DNA of 9,925 nucleotides, taken from an uncultured Alistipes sp. (GTDB lineage: Bacteria; Bacteroidota; Bacteroidia; Bacteroidales; Rikenellaceae). The stretch lies in the NCBI GenBank assembly GCA_904502075.1, contig CAJGDL010000058.1:1-9925 (forward strand). The letters run 5' to 3'. Shown in pieces: positions 1-6,624 of this stretch (positions are counted from its first letter, which is position 1; every line of letters starts with the position of its first letter). Position numbers and translations under genes: made by a program. The notes under the pieces are model-generated. The model saw only the letters and a list, made by a program, of their open reading frames with translations. It was not told the DNA's origin and ran no database searches.

Positions 1-611
1 AAGCGGAAGGCAAAGACACCACCATTCCAAAAGGCCCCTTCGGCCAGGAGCTCCTCGGCACGTTCACGCGAAGGCTTCTCGGTAAATCGCTGTACGCGCT
101 GCACCGCCTTTCCCATCTCGCCCGCCTGCGGCACCACATAGCCGAATTTCGTGGAGGGATAGGTGGGCTCAATACCCATCAGCACCAATTCGGCCGCTTC
201 GGCCTCCACCGCCTCGACCATACGACCCACGGTCTCAAAATAGCGCACCTCCGTGTAGGGATCACAAGGCATCACCACCACCACCTCGTCGCGACTACAC
301 CCCTTTTCAAGGGCGAGCCAACCGGCCGAGAGAGCAATAGCGGGGAAGGTATCGCGGCGTTCGGGCTCGGTTACTACCGAAACTCCGCCACCCAACTGGT
401 TGGTAATCACCTCGCGCTGCGTTTCGCTCGTGGCGATGGTTACATCGGCCGCAAGGCCCGCCTCACCAATCTGACGCATCACGCGCTGCACCATCGACTC
501 ATAGATGCCCGAAGGTGATTTTAGCACACGCAGGAACTGCTTCGAGCGCGTACCGTTCGAGAGCGGCCAAAGGCGCTTGCCCGAACCTCCCGACAAAAGA
601 ATTATCTGCAT
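1..611 (-). CDS. mannose-1-phosphate guanylyltransferase family protein, N-terminal part (3' end outside window)
   Basis: This is a sugar-phosphate nucleotidyltransferase, most likely GTP:mannose-1-phosphate guanylyltransferase, a cytoplasmic enzyme that makes GDP-mannose for surface glycans. The 203 codons present start at ATG 611-609 and show the family landmarks in order. These are the pyrophosphorylase signature LSGGSGKRLWPLS at residues 6-18, SKQFL just after it, RRDTFPAIAL mid-way, VMPCDPYTE as the metal/nucleotide-binding Asp region, KFGYVVP, FTEKP, and FWNGGVFAF at the visible end. Family members of this type are usually about 350 residues when single-domain, so roughly 40% is missing. 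A C-terminal isomerase domain, as in bifunctional enzymes, cannot be excluded. The start is fixed because the signature begins almost at once after this Met and the upstream sequence is AT-rich and non-coding. Substrate preference (mannose-1-P rather than another hexose-1-P) is inferred from family resemblance. Confidence 0.87.
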   Translation of the reverse strand, partial: MQIILLSGGSGKRLWPLSNGTRSKQFLRVLKSPSGIYESMVQRVMRQIGEAGLAADVTIATSETQREVITNQLGGGVSVVTEPERRDTFPAIALSAGWLALEKGCSRDEVVVVMPCDPYTEVRYFETVGRMVEAVEAEAAELVLMGIEPTYPSTKFGYVVPQAGEMGKAVQRVQRFTEKPSRERAEELLAEGAFWNGGVFAFR

Positions 612-652
612 ACTCTTCTCTTTTTTCGTTCGTTAAAGTTTGTGCGTAAATA

Positions 653-660
653 CAAAAGTA
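653..660 (-). promoter_or_regulatory. putative Bacteroidetes -7 element for the guanylyltransferase gene
   Basis: Read on the minus strand this is TACTTTTG, matching the Bacteroidetes primary sigma factor -7 consensus TAnnTTTG. It lies 41 bases upstream of the ATG at 611, which would give a leader of about 35 bases. No TTTG is found at the expected -33 spacing, so the call rests on the -7 element and position alone. Confidence 0.45.
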
Positions 661-849
661 GTAAAAATTTTCAGAATTAGGACTTCAATTGCCAAAATTA
701 TTTTTCTCTTTTCTATTTTTTGAGCCAAAATCAACGACGAATCCTTCTCCTCCCCGTCCTCTCGCTTCATTTTAGAAAAACCCCTCCCCAAAAGTAGCTC
801 TATTCTCCATTTTACAGAGAAGAAACGAATAACTATAAAATCTTTTTCT

Positions 850-857
850 TATCTTTG
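850..857 (+). promoter_or_regulatory. putative -7 element (TATCTTTG) for the 898-6549 operon
   Basis: TATCTTTG matches the Bacteroidetes -7 consensus TAnnTTTG exactly and lies 40 bases before the ATG at 898, predicting a leader of roughly 33 bases. The position 19 bases further upstream reads GAAT, so there is no canonical -33 TTTG. The same octamer occurs on the minus strand at 9378-9385 in front of the TonB-like operon. Confidence 0.5.
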
Positions 858-897
858 TCATATCTTAGCATGTCATTAACTCCTAAAATAAAGATTT

Positions 898-1746
898 ATG
901 AAAAAACTGCTATTTGTTGTTGCATTTATGCTCATAACTCTCGGGATTAGAGCGCAGGAGCTGACCGTGAAGTCAGAGTTGGCACTGGAGCCTACCGCCA
1001 TGGCAGCCAAAATTCACCCGCGCTATGACCTGGACGGCAATGCCGCCGCAGTGATCCTGGTCGATGTGGCCTCGGACAAGGCCAAATTCCCCACCTCCTG
1101 GAAGTTGGGCGAGGTGGAGCGCAAGGGCGGCCACTATGTGGTCTATGTGGCTCCCGGAATCAAGAAACTTCCGGTGGAGGTCGACGGTTGCCTCCCCTTT
1201 GAATACGACATCAAGGCCTCGGGGGTCAAGTTGGAGTCCTTCCGCACCTACAGCCTGCGCCTGCTGCTGCCCGCCAAGGAGCGCACCCGCGCCATCATCA
1301 TGCCCCAATACTCCTTCGGCAAGAACCAGGGGGCCTATGGCCTGATGGTGGGCTTCGTGAAGAAGCACGGTGCCTTCCTGCGTGCGAAGAGCGACTTCAG
1401 CTTTATCTCCACCCACGGTGCGTGCGACGAAAACGGACTCATTGACGGCCACATGCCCTGGTACACGGGCAAGAGCGCGAAGAAGCGCTGGGCCGTGACG
1501 GCGGGTTATGTGGCGCGCGTGGCCAAGCCCCTCTACCTCTACGGCGGTGTCGGTTACGGTCAGCGTGTCCTGGCCTGGGAGCGTCAAGACGGCTCCTATG
1601 TGGAGTACCAGGAGAACACCTACAAGGGCATCGAGGCCGAATTGGGCGTGATGGGCCGCTTCGGCATCTTCGCCCTCTCAGCCGGTGTGCAGACCAACTC
1701 CTTCAAGTACATGGAGTTCAATGTCGGTGTCGGCGTGATGTTCTAA
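898..1746 (+). CDS. secreted protein with Bacteroidales beta-rich N-domain and beta-barrel-like C-terminus
   Basis: This 282-residue protein has a clear Sec signal peptide (MKKLLFVVAFMLITLGIRA, cleaved before Gln20). Residues about 21-125 resemble an N-terminal beta-rich module that I recall from many uncharacterised or PEGA-like secreted Bacteroidales proteins. They follow the pattern LTVKS..L.P..M.A.I.PR.D..GN.AAVI.V, then Y.VY..PG.K.L.V, then LES.RTY.L.L.LP. Residues about 135-282 alternate short aromatic/hydrophobic strands with turns and end in VGVGVMF, with a terminal Phe, as outer-membrane beta-barrel proteins often do. A small outer-membrane or envelope-anchored protein is therefore likely. 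No enzymatic motif is visible and the specific function is unknown. The ATG is chosen because it starts the signal peptide. Only 45 bases separate it from the downstream lipoprotein gene, so the two are probably co-transcribed and may work together at the surface. Confidence 0.82.
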   Translation: MKKLLFVVAFMLITLGIRAQELTVKSELALEPTAMAAKIHPRYDLDGNAAAVILVDVASDKAKFPTSWKLGEVERKGGHYVVYVAPGIKKLPVEVDGCLPFEYDIKASGVKLESFRTYSLRLLLPAKERTRAIIMPQYSFGKNQGAYGLMVGFVKKHGAFLRAKSDFSFISTHGACDENGLIDGHMPWYTGKSAKKRWAVTAGYVARVAKPLYLYGGVGYGQRVLAWERQDGSYVEYQENTYKGIEAELGVMGRFGIFALSAGVQTNSFKYMEFNVGVGVMF

Positions 1747-1791
1747 ATCCGAAAACCTCCCCTTATCAGAACCTTCAATTAGGAAAAAGTT

Positions 1792-4700
1792 ATGAAAAAT
1801 TTCTACAAAATATGGGCATTGAGCCTTTTGGTATTGGCTCTTTTCCCCTCCTGCAAGGAGGATCCCGAGGCGATCAACAACACCCCCGAGGTCTTTGTCG
1901 ACGAGGCTTCGGAGATTCTGCGTTCGTCGGCCATGCTCTCGGGCCGTCTGTTCGCCACAGCACAATCACAGATCAAGGAGTGTGGCTTCCTGGTGGGCTC
2001 CGACTCCGACTTCTCGGGTCCCGACACCCAAACGATTTTGGTCGACACCGACAACGGCAGTTTCGAGGCCCAAATCACCGGCTTGGAGATCGGATCGCCC
2101 TACTTCTACGCATCCTTTGTCTCCAACGGACGCGAGCGCATGCTCTCGACCATCAAGGCCTTCACCACCCCCACCCGCTCGGGGGCTCTGCTAACCGACC
2201 TGCGCATGGTCGATGAGGCCACCGCAACCGTTTCGGCCCTCCTGGCCGACGATGGCGGCGGCGAGATCCTCGGTGTGGGCTTCTGCTGGGGCACCATGGA
2301 GAAGCCGACCCTCTTCACAGGCGAGATGACCGAGTCCACCCTGGGCACCGACGGCCGCTTCACCGCCTCGCTGCCCCTGCAGAAGGGGACCACCTACCAC
2401 ATCCGCGCCTACGCCCTCTCCGACATCACGAACGACGGCGCCGAGACCATCTCCTACTCCCAGCCCATCGCCGTAACGCTCGAAAAGGAACCAGAACCGG
2501 AACCCGAACCCGACCCGACCTGGATGCTTTCGGGTTCGTTGCAGGGGGGAGAGGATGAAATCTACTTTGTGGAAGATCTTGAGCGCGGTATGTTCGTGGC
2601 CGAGAATGTAAGCCTGACCCTTTGGTGTCGTTTCAAGGTGTATAATGTCGAGGATCGCGAGGTGGCCTATGGCTATTCGGCCCAGACCCGCACCACCCAC
2701 GACATGGTCGATGCCCGCCTGCCCCTCGATCTGAATGGCGAGGAGATCGAGCCGACCCATGCCGGGGTCTTTGACGTTTGGTTCGACCTCGAGGGCAAAT
2801 ACCTTTATATTATGTCCAACGGCAAGACCCCCGAGCAGGCCGACGACTACGAACCTAAACCCGAAGAGTCCATCACCCCCGAAACCTGGAAGATCTACTA
2901 CACCTCGACCGATGGGAAAATTGTCGAGCCTCACGACCTCTATGCTTTTGGCATCGATTATGCAACGTTGACCTATCCCTCTATCGTATCGAATAGTTAC
3001 TCAAACGGGAAAGGCACAATTGTCTTTGATAAGGAGATAACCTCGATGGGAGATTATGCCTTTATGGAATGCACGAATTTGGAGAGTATTATCATTCCCG
3101 AAAGCGTTACTTCTATTGGAGCGTATGCTTTCAGCAATTGCAGTTTATCTTCCATTCTCATCCCCGATGCAGTTGTCGAAATCGGCAATCAGGCTTTTAG
3201 TGGTTGCAGTAAATTGGTGAGCGCAACCATCGGCCAAGGAGTAGCTTCGATAGGTGCTGGATCGTTCTATCGCTGCGATAATCTGGAAGCCATAACTATT
3301 CCAGACAACGTAACGACAATAGGCAATGAGGCATTCTTCAATTGTGATGCTTTGGTTAGCGCTACAATAGGCAGCGGAGTTATCTCAATTGGTGGTTCTG
3401 TATTTTACGATTGTAACAAATTGGAAAGTGTTTATTGCTATCCGACAACGCCTCCTGTCACCTCGTTTGATGGTGCATTCTGGAGTGCCTGGGCGGCCTT
3501 CGACTCCTGCTCTACCGCGTTGAAAATCTATGTTCCCAACGCTTCGGTTGCAGCCTACAAAACCGCCGAAGGCTGGAGCGAGTATGCCAACTATATCTTC
3601 CCGATGGATGGTATAACCTCTATTGCTGACATATCTGAAAGTTATGTAATTTATACCGTTGAAGGAATTGTAACTGCTACACAAGAGAAAGCTTATATTC
3701 TTGCCGATCAAACTGGGGCTGTATTAGTTTATGGAACAGGTCATAATCGTACCATAGGCGACAAGATTAGACTGACTGCTTCATCTGCTCCTTATCACGG
3801 TTTAATTCAGCTTAATACTTCTGATGCGATTGTTGAACTCCTTTCTACGGGAAACTCATGGAACTATAATCCCCAAATAATGAGTGGTCCGGAATTGGAT
3901 AAATTGGCTGGATCGAACATCTGCCAGGAAATCCAATTTTCTGGAACACTTTATCATACCGGAAGGTACGCCGAGGTGGACGTAGAAGAGGCAACCGTAA
4001 TCCCCAGTCTTACCTATTGCGACACCTCGCAATACATAAATGGGGATACCACAATTAAAGGATATTATGTCGGGACCAACAATGAGTATTTGCTTATTTT
4101 AAGTTATAATTCTGAACCGATTAACTCGAGCGACCCCGAGTTGTGCAAGATCTACTACACCTCGACCGACGGGAAGGTGGTTACCCCGACGCTTAGCGGA
4201 TACTACGACGAGGAGTATGGCTTTGGAGCCGAGGTGGTGTCGAACACCTACGAAAACGGCCGGGGCGTGATCCTGCTCAACGGCCCCGCAAAGTATGTGG
4301 GAGCCACGGCCTTCCGCACTTGCGAGACCCTGCGTTCGATCACCCTGCCCGAGGGGATCACCCTGCTGGGCAACCAGGCCTTCATGAGTTGTACCTCGCT
4401 GGTGAGTGTGCAGTTGCCCTCCACGCTGAAAAGCATCGGTACGGATGCCTTCTACGGCTGTACCCTTCTGAAGGAGATCACCCTGCCCGAGGGGCTGACC
4501 ACGATCGGCAGCGGTGTCTTCTACGAGTGCGACAGCCTGACCACTATGGCGATTCCCGACTCGGTAACCGAACTCAGTTGGCAGGTCTTTACCTACTGCA
4601 ACAACTTGGAGAGTGTCACCCTCTCGAACAACCTAACCGTCATTGAGGAGAAGATGTTTATGGGCTGCTCGGCACTGAAGTCGGTCTATATCGGTGAGAA

Positions 4701-5856
4701 GGTTGAACAGATCAAGTTGCAAGCCTTCTCGGCCTGCTCCTCGCTGCCCACCCTCACGGTGCCCGCCTCGGTTACCTTGGTAGACGATGCCTCGTTTGGC
4801 GATTGCAGCGTGTTGCGCGAGATCTACTTCCACCCCACGACCCCGCCCACCATGCTCCTCAACAGTTGGTGGGGTGCCACCACCTTCTCGGGAATCCCCC
4901 AAGATGCGAAGATCTTTGTTCCCAACGCCTCGCTGAACGCCTACAAGTCGGCCGAGGGTTGGATTGACTACCGCGACTATATCTACCCGATGGATGGCGA
5001 AGATACCGGAGAAGATACCGTGGTTCCCGAGAGTTGGAAAATCTACTACACCTCGACCGATGGGGCGATCATCACCCCCAACAACACAACCGGTTTTGGA
5101 GCCAACATCGTGTCGAATACCTACGAAAACGGACAAGGCGTGATCACCTTCGATGGCAAGGTGTCTCAACTCGGAGAGAAAAGTTTTTACCAGCGCACGA
5201 CGTTGGCTACCATCAGCGTTCCCGATGGAGTGAAATCAATCGGTTATCAGTCATTTTATGGCTGCAAAAATCTGAAAAGTTTCGAGGTTCCCGAGGGGGT
5301 TACGGAGATTCAAGGTTCGACATTCGATGGGTGTAGTGCCATGACGACGATCTCCCTCCCGAGCACATTGACTTCGATTGGAAACCGTGCATTCTCCGTA
5401 TGCAGCAGCCTGCAAAGCATTACGATTCCCAAGGGGGTTACCTCAATCGGACAATCCGCATTCAACTATTGCACCGGCCTGACGGAGTTCGAGATCCCCT
5501 ATGGTGTCGAGTCAATCGCGTCGGCGACATTCAACTTTTGCAAGGGGTTGAAAAGCGTTCACATTCCCGAAAGCGTTACGGCCATTGGTTACGAAGCGTT
5601 TTACGGTTGTGAGGGGCTGGAGAGCATCACCCTGCCGGCGAGCCTTACATCGATCGAATTTCAGGCCTTCTATGGTTGCCTCTACCTGGCAAGCATCTAT
5701 TGCAAGTCGACGACCCCTCCCTCCGGAGCCGTCAATATGTTCAAGGAGTACTATGTGAAGCGTAAAATTTATGTACCGACCTCTTCGGTTTCGGCTTACC
5801 AGACGGCCGAGCATTGGAGCGACTATGCCTCCTTGATTGTCGGCCACAACTTTTAG
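1792..5856 (+). CDS. BspA-like leucine-rich-repeat surface lipoprotein with Fn3-like, SusF-like and OB-like domains
   Basis: A 1354-residue lipoprotein, probably displayed on the outer membrane. Residues 1-20 are a signal peptide ending in a lipobox (LFPS) before Cys21. The next residues, K-E-D, resemble the lysine/acidic lipoprotein export signal described for Bacteroidetes surface lipoproteins. Domains follow in this order: two Fn3-like beta-sandwich modules typical of Bacteroidales (about 31-127 and 130-230); a Pro/Glu hinge (PEPEPEPDP, about 234-242); a SusE/SusF-like module (about 243-350, ending YLYIMSNGKTPEQAD); LRR cassette 1 (367-607); an OB-like insert (about 608-782); LRR cassette 2 (786-1069); and LRR cassette 3 (1083-1354). 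The repeats are the BspA/Treponema LRR_5 type (IGxxAFxxCxxLxxIxIP). Such proteins are known to bind host matrix, other bacteria or glycans; the ligand here is unknown. There is no catalytic motif and no type IX sorting domain at the C-terminus. Base composition is mosaic: the cassette 1/OB segment is AT-rich with many ATA codons. Confidence 0.9.
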   Translation: MKNFYKIWALSLLVLALFPSCKEDPEAINNTPEVFVDEASEILRSSAMLSGRLFATAQSQIKECGFLVGSDSDFSGPDTQTILVDTDNGSFEAQITGLEIGSPYFYASFVSNGRERMLSTIKAFTTPTRSGALLTDLRMVDEATATVSALLADDGGGEILGVGFCWGTMEKPTLFTGEMTESTLGTDGRFTASLPLQKGTTYHIRAYALSDITNDGAETISYSQPIAVTLEKEPEPEPEPDPTWMLSGSLQGGEDEIYFVEDLERGMFVAENVSLTLWCRFKVYNVEDREVAYGYSAQTRTTHDMVDARLPLDLNGEEIEPTHAGVFDVWFDLEGKYLYIMSNGKTPEQADDYEPKPEESITPETWKIYYTSTDGKIVEPHDLYAFGIDYATLTYPSIVSNSYSNGKGTIVFDKEITSMGDYAFMECTNLESIIIPESVTSIGAYAFSNCSLSSILIPDAVVEIGNQAFSGCSKLVSATIGQGVASIGAGSFYRCDNLEAITIPDNVTTIGNEAFFNCDALVSATIGSGVISIGGSVFYDCNKLESVYCYPTTPPVTSFDGAFWSAWAAFDSCSTALKIYVPNASVAAYKTAEGWSEYANYIFPMDGITSIADISESYVIYTVEGIVTATQEKAYILADQTGAVLVYGTGHNRTIGDKIRLTASSAPYHGLIQLNTSDAIVELLSTGNSWNYNPQIMSGPELDKLAGSNICQEIQFSGTLYHTGRYAEVDVEEATVIPSLTYCDTSQYINGDTTIKGYYVGTNNEYLLILSYNSEPINSSDPELCKIYYTSTDGKVVTPTLSGYYDEEYGFGAEVVSNTYENGRGVILLNGPAKYVGATAFRTCETLRSITLPEGITLLGNQAFMSCTSLVSVQLPSTLKSIGTDAFYGCTLLKEITLPEGLTTIGSGVFYECDSLTTMAIPDSVTELSWQVFTYCNNLESVTLSNNLTVIEEKMFMGCSALKSVYIGEKVEQIKLQAFSACSSLPTLTVPASVTLVDDASFGDCSVLREIYFHPTTPPTMLLNSWWGATTFSGIPQDAKIFVPNASLNAYKSAEGWIDYRDYIYPMDGEDTGEDTVVPESWKIYYTSTDGAIITPNNTTGFGANIVSNTYENGQGVITFDGKVSQLGEKSFYQRTTLATISVPDGVKSIGYQSFYGCKNLKSFEVPEGVTEIQGSTFDGCSAMTTISLPSTLTSIGNRAFSVCSSLQSITIPKGVTSIGQSAFNYCTGLTEFEIPYGVESIASATFNFCKGLKSVHIPESVTAIGYEAFYGCEGLESITLPASLTSIEFQAFYGCLYLASIYCKSTTPPSGAVNMFKEYYVKRKIYVPTSSVSAYQTAEHWSDYASLIVGHNF
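2890..3612 (+). repeat. LRR cassette 1 of the lipoprotein (AT-rich)
   Basis: Encodes residues 367-607. It opens with the cap KIYYTSTDG, followed by VSNSYSNGKGTIVFDKEIT. Six LRR_5 units come next (AFMEC, AFSNC, AFSGC, SFYRC, AFFNC, VFYDC at their cores), then a TTPP turn, and it closes with IYVPNASVAAYKTAEGW and FPMDG. The first 26 bases keep the GC-rich style and share a 20-base sequence (2893-2912) with cassettes 2 and 3. From about 2935 onwards the DNA becomes AT-richer, with five ATA codons between 3037 and 3369. Confidence 0.85.
3613..4137 (+). other. OB-like domain(s) inserted between LRR cassettes 1 and 2
   Basis: Encodes about residues 608-782. The part YTVEGIVTATQEKAYILADQ, then TGAVLVYG and GDKIRLT, matches the strand pattern of OB-fold modules found in Bacteroidales lipoproteins (V.G.V ... 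YIL.D.TG ... VY ... GD.I). A second, weaker half (about 718-780, IQFSGTLYH ... EVDVEEATVIP ... IKGYYVG) may be another OB-like unit. The stretch carries no LRR cores, is AT-rich, and stops just before the cap sequence of cassette 2. The fold is inferred from the pattern; the ligand is unknown. Confidence 0.55.
4147..4998 (+). repeat. LRR cassette 2 of the lipoprotein (GC-rich)
   Basis: Encodes residues 786-1069. It starts with KIYYTSTDGKVVTP, then FGAEVVSNTYENGRGVILL. Eight LRR_5 units follow (cores AFRTC, AFMSC, AFYGC, VFYEC, VFTYC, MFMGC, AFSAC, SFGDC), and it closes with HPTTPP, IFVPNASLNAYKSAEGW and YPMDG. Composition matches the 5' part of the gene and no ATA codon occurs. The 20-base cap repeat is at 4150-4169. 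Confidence 0.88.
5038..5853 (+). repeat. LRR cassette 3 of the lipoprotein (C-terminal)
   Basis: Encodes residues 1083-1354. It begins KIYYTSTDGAIITP, then FGANIVSNTYENGQGVITF. There are eight LRR_5 units with cores SFYQR, SFYGC, TFDGC, AFSVC, AFNYC, TFNFC, AFYGC and AFYGC; the first has Arg where every other unit has Cys. The closing segment is IYVPTSSVSAYQTAEHWSDY, and the protein ends ten residues later (ASLIVGHNF). The 20-base cap repeat is at 5041-5060. Base composition is intermediate between cassettes 1 and 2. Confidence 0.88.
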
Positions 5857-5910
5857 CGCAGTGGAGAGCACGGATTCCCGCGGATAAGCACCTTTCGAAA
5901 AAGTTAAACT

Positions 5911-6549
5911 ATGGCTGACAACTATTTGGAGAAGAAGATGGAGGAGTGGCGCGAAAAACCCTCCTCGAGCAATCGCAAGGCCGTGGGCGGACTCGCGAAG
6001 CTGCTGCTGAAGAACCGCAGCCACCGCGGCTACGACCCCGCATTTCAGGTGCGCGAGGATCAGTTGCACCGTATCATCGCGGTGAACACGCGCATCCCCT
6101 CGGCCCGCAATCAGCAGGTATTGCGCTTTCGCCCCGTACTCGCAGACGAAGCCATGAAAGTATTGCCCCACATCAAGTTGGGCGGAGCACTCCCCCACCT
6201 CGGGCTCCCCTTTCCTGGCACCGAACCCCGCGCCTTTGTGGTCATCTGCTCAACCGTTGCCGAGGATCGCTATGTGAGCGTCGATCTCGGGATATCGGCC
6301 CAAACGATGCTCCTCCAAGCCGTGGAGATCGGCCTCAACGGCATCTGCATCGGGGCCTTCGACAAAGCGGCCGTGAAACAGGCTCTTGCACTCCCCTACG
6401 AGCCGTTATTGATCCTCGCCCTCGGTCGTGGCATCGAGAAGATCGTCCTGGAGGAGATCTCGGCCTCGGAGCCTCACGCCTATTGGCGCGATGAGCAGGG
6501 TACCCACCATGTTCCCAAGGTTCGACTCGAAGAGTTGATCCTACGCTAA
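5911..6549 (+). CDS. nitroreductase-family FMN-dependent oxidoreductase
   Basis: A 212-residue cytoplasmic protein with the nitroreductase fold signature. NRSHRGY (residues 35-41) is the usual phosphate-contacting R-S-x-R-x-[FY] motif for FMN. PSARNQQ (63-69) is the conserved substrate/FMN loop. The D125 segment (DLGISAQTMLLQAVEIGL, then GICIGAF) is the central helix and Gly-rich strand that buries FMN, and LILALGRG is the final conserved strand. Such enzymes use NAD(P)H to reduce nitroaromatics, quinones or other acceptors; the natural substrate here cannot be read from sequence. The first 34 residues are hydrophilic and charged, longer than in minimal members. There is no signal peptide. 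It begins 54 bases after the lipoprotein stop with no terminator between them, so it is probably read from the same transcript, although a functional link is not obvious. The start is preceded by GAAAAAGTTA, much like the AAAAAGTT before the lipoprotein start. Confidence 0.9.
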   Translation: MADNYLEKKMEEWREKPSSSNRKAVGGLAKLLLKNRSHRGYDPAFQVREDQLHRIIAVNTRIPSARNQQVLRFRPVLADEAMKVLPHIKLGGALPHLGLPFPGTEPRAFVVICSTVAEDRYVSVDLGISAQTMLLQAVEIGLNGICIGAFDKAAVKQALALPYEPLLILALGRGIEKIVLEEISASEPHAYWRDEQGTHHVPKVRLEELILR

Positions 6550-6556
6550 AAAAGAT

Positions 6557-6597
6557 TTTCCCCGGAAGAGCGGCTCATAAACCACCTTCCGGGGAAA
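6557..6597. terminator. bidirectional intrinsic terminator between convergent genes
   Basis: TTTCCCCGGAAG (6557-6568) and CTTCCGGGGAAA (6586-6597) are perfect inverted repeats, giving a 12-bp stem with a 17-base loop. On the plus strand the stem is followed by TTATTT. On the minus strand it is followed by ATCTTTTTT, a better U-tract. It sits 7 bases after the nitroreductase stop and 27 bases beyond the TPR gene stop, so it can end both convergent transcripts. Confidence 0.85.
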
Positions 6598-6624
6598 TTA
6601 TTTCCAGGGATAAACCCTTTTGAA

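Larger units (their letters stand above)
612..897. other. divergent AT-rich intergenic region
   Basis: These 286 bases separate the minus-strand guanylyltransferase gene from the plus-strand secreted-protein gene. I see a -7 element for each direction (653-660 minus, 850-857 plus) and a further minus-strand TACTTTTG match at 789-796 that is probably incidental. The middle (about 740-800) contains pyrimidine-rich runs. I find no convincing hairpin, small ORF, riboswitch or RNA gene. Confidence 0.6.

Noticed and set aside
789..796. Second minus-strand TACTTTTG as promoter of the guanylyltransferase gene
   Set aside because: Gives a leader of about 170 bases and has no -33 TTTG; the copy at 653-660 is better placed.
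973..1587. 204-codon open frame on the minus strand
   Set aside because: Lies wholly inside the 898-1746 gene; its protein is Gly/His/Val-rich without signal, domain or start context. It is a by-product of GC-rich codons on the opposite strand.
2482..2520. Hexamer-like run coding for PEPEPEPDP as a slippage-prone phase-variation tract
   Set aside because: The units are imperfect at the DNA level and six-base units would keep the frame, so on/off switching is not expected; read as an ordinary hinge.
2191..2934. 247-codon open frame on the minus strand
   Set aside because: Antisense to the lipoprotein's GC-rich 5' part; low-complexity Gly/Leu/Val-rich translation and no recognizable motif. 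It ends where the GC-rich stretch ends.
5800..5856. Type IX secretion sorting domain at the lipoprotein C-terminus
   Set aside because: The protein stops ten residues after the cassette 3 closing motif; there is no conserved sorting domain, and export through the lipobox explains the location.
5857..5910. Terminator or promoter between the lipoprotein and nitroreductase genes
   Set aside because: No stable hairpin followed by a T-run and no TAnnTTTG match was found in the 54-base gap.
5512..6198. 228-codon open frame on the minus strand
   Set aside because: Runs antisense across two unrelated genes and the gap between them; no family resemblance.
5946..6494. 182-codon frame on the plus strand inside the nitroreductase gene
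   Set aside because: Arg/Pro/His-rich out-of-frame translation of a gene with clear family motifs in the main frame.
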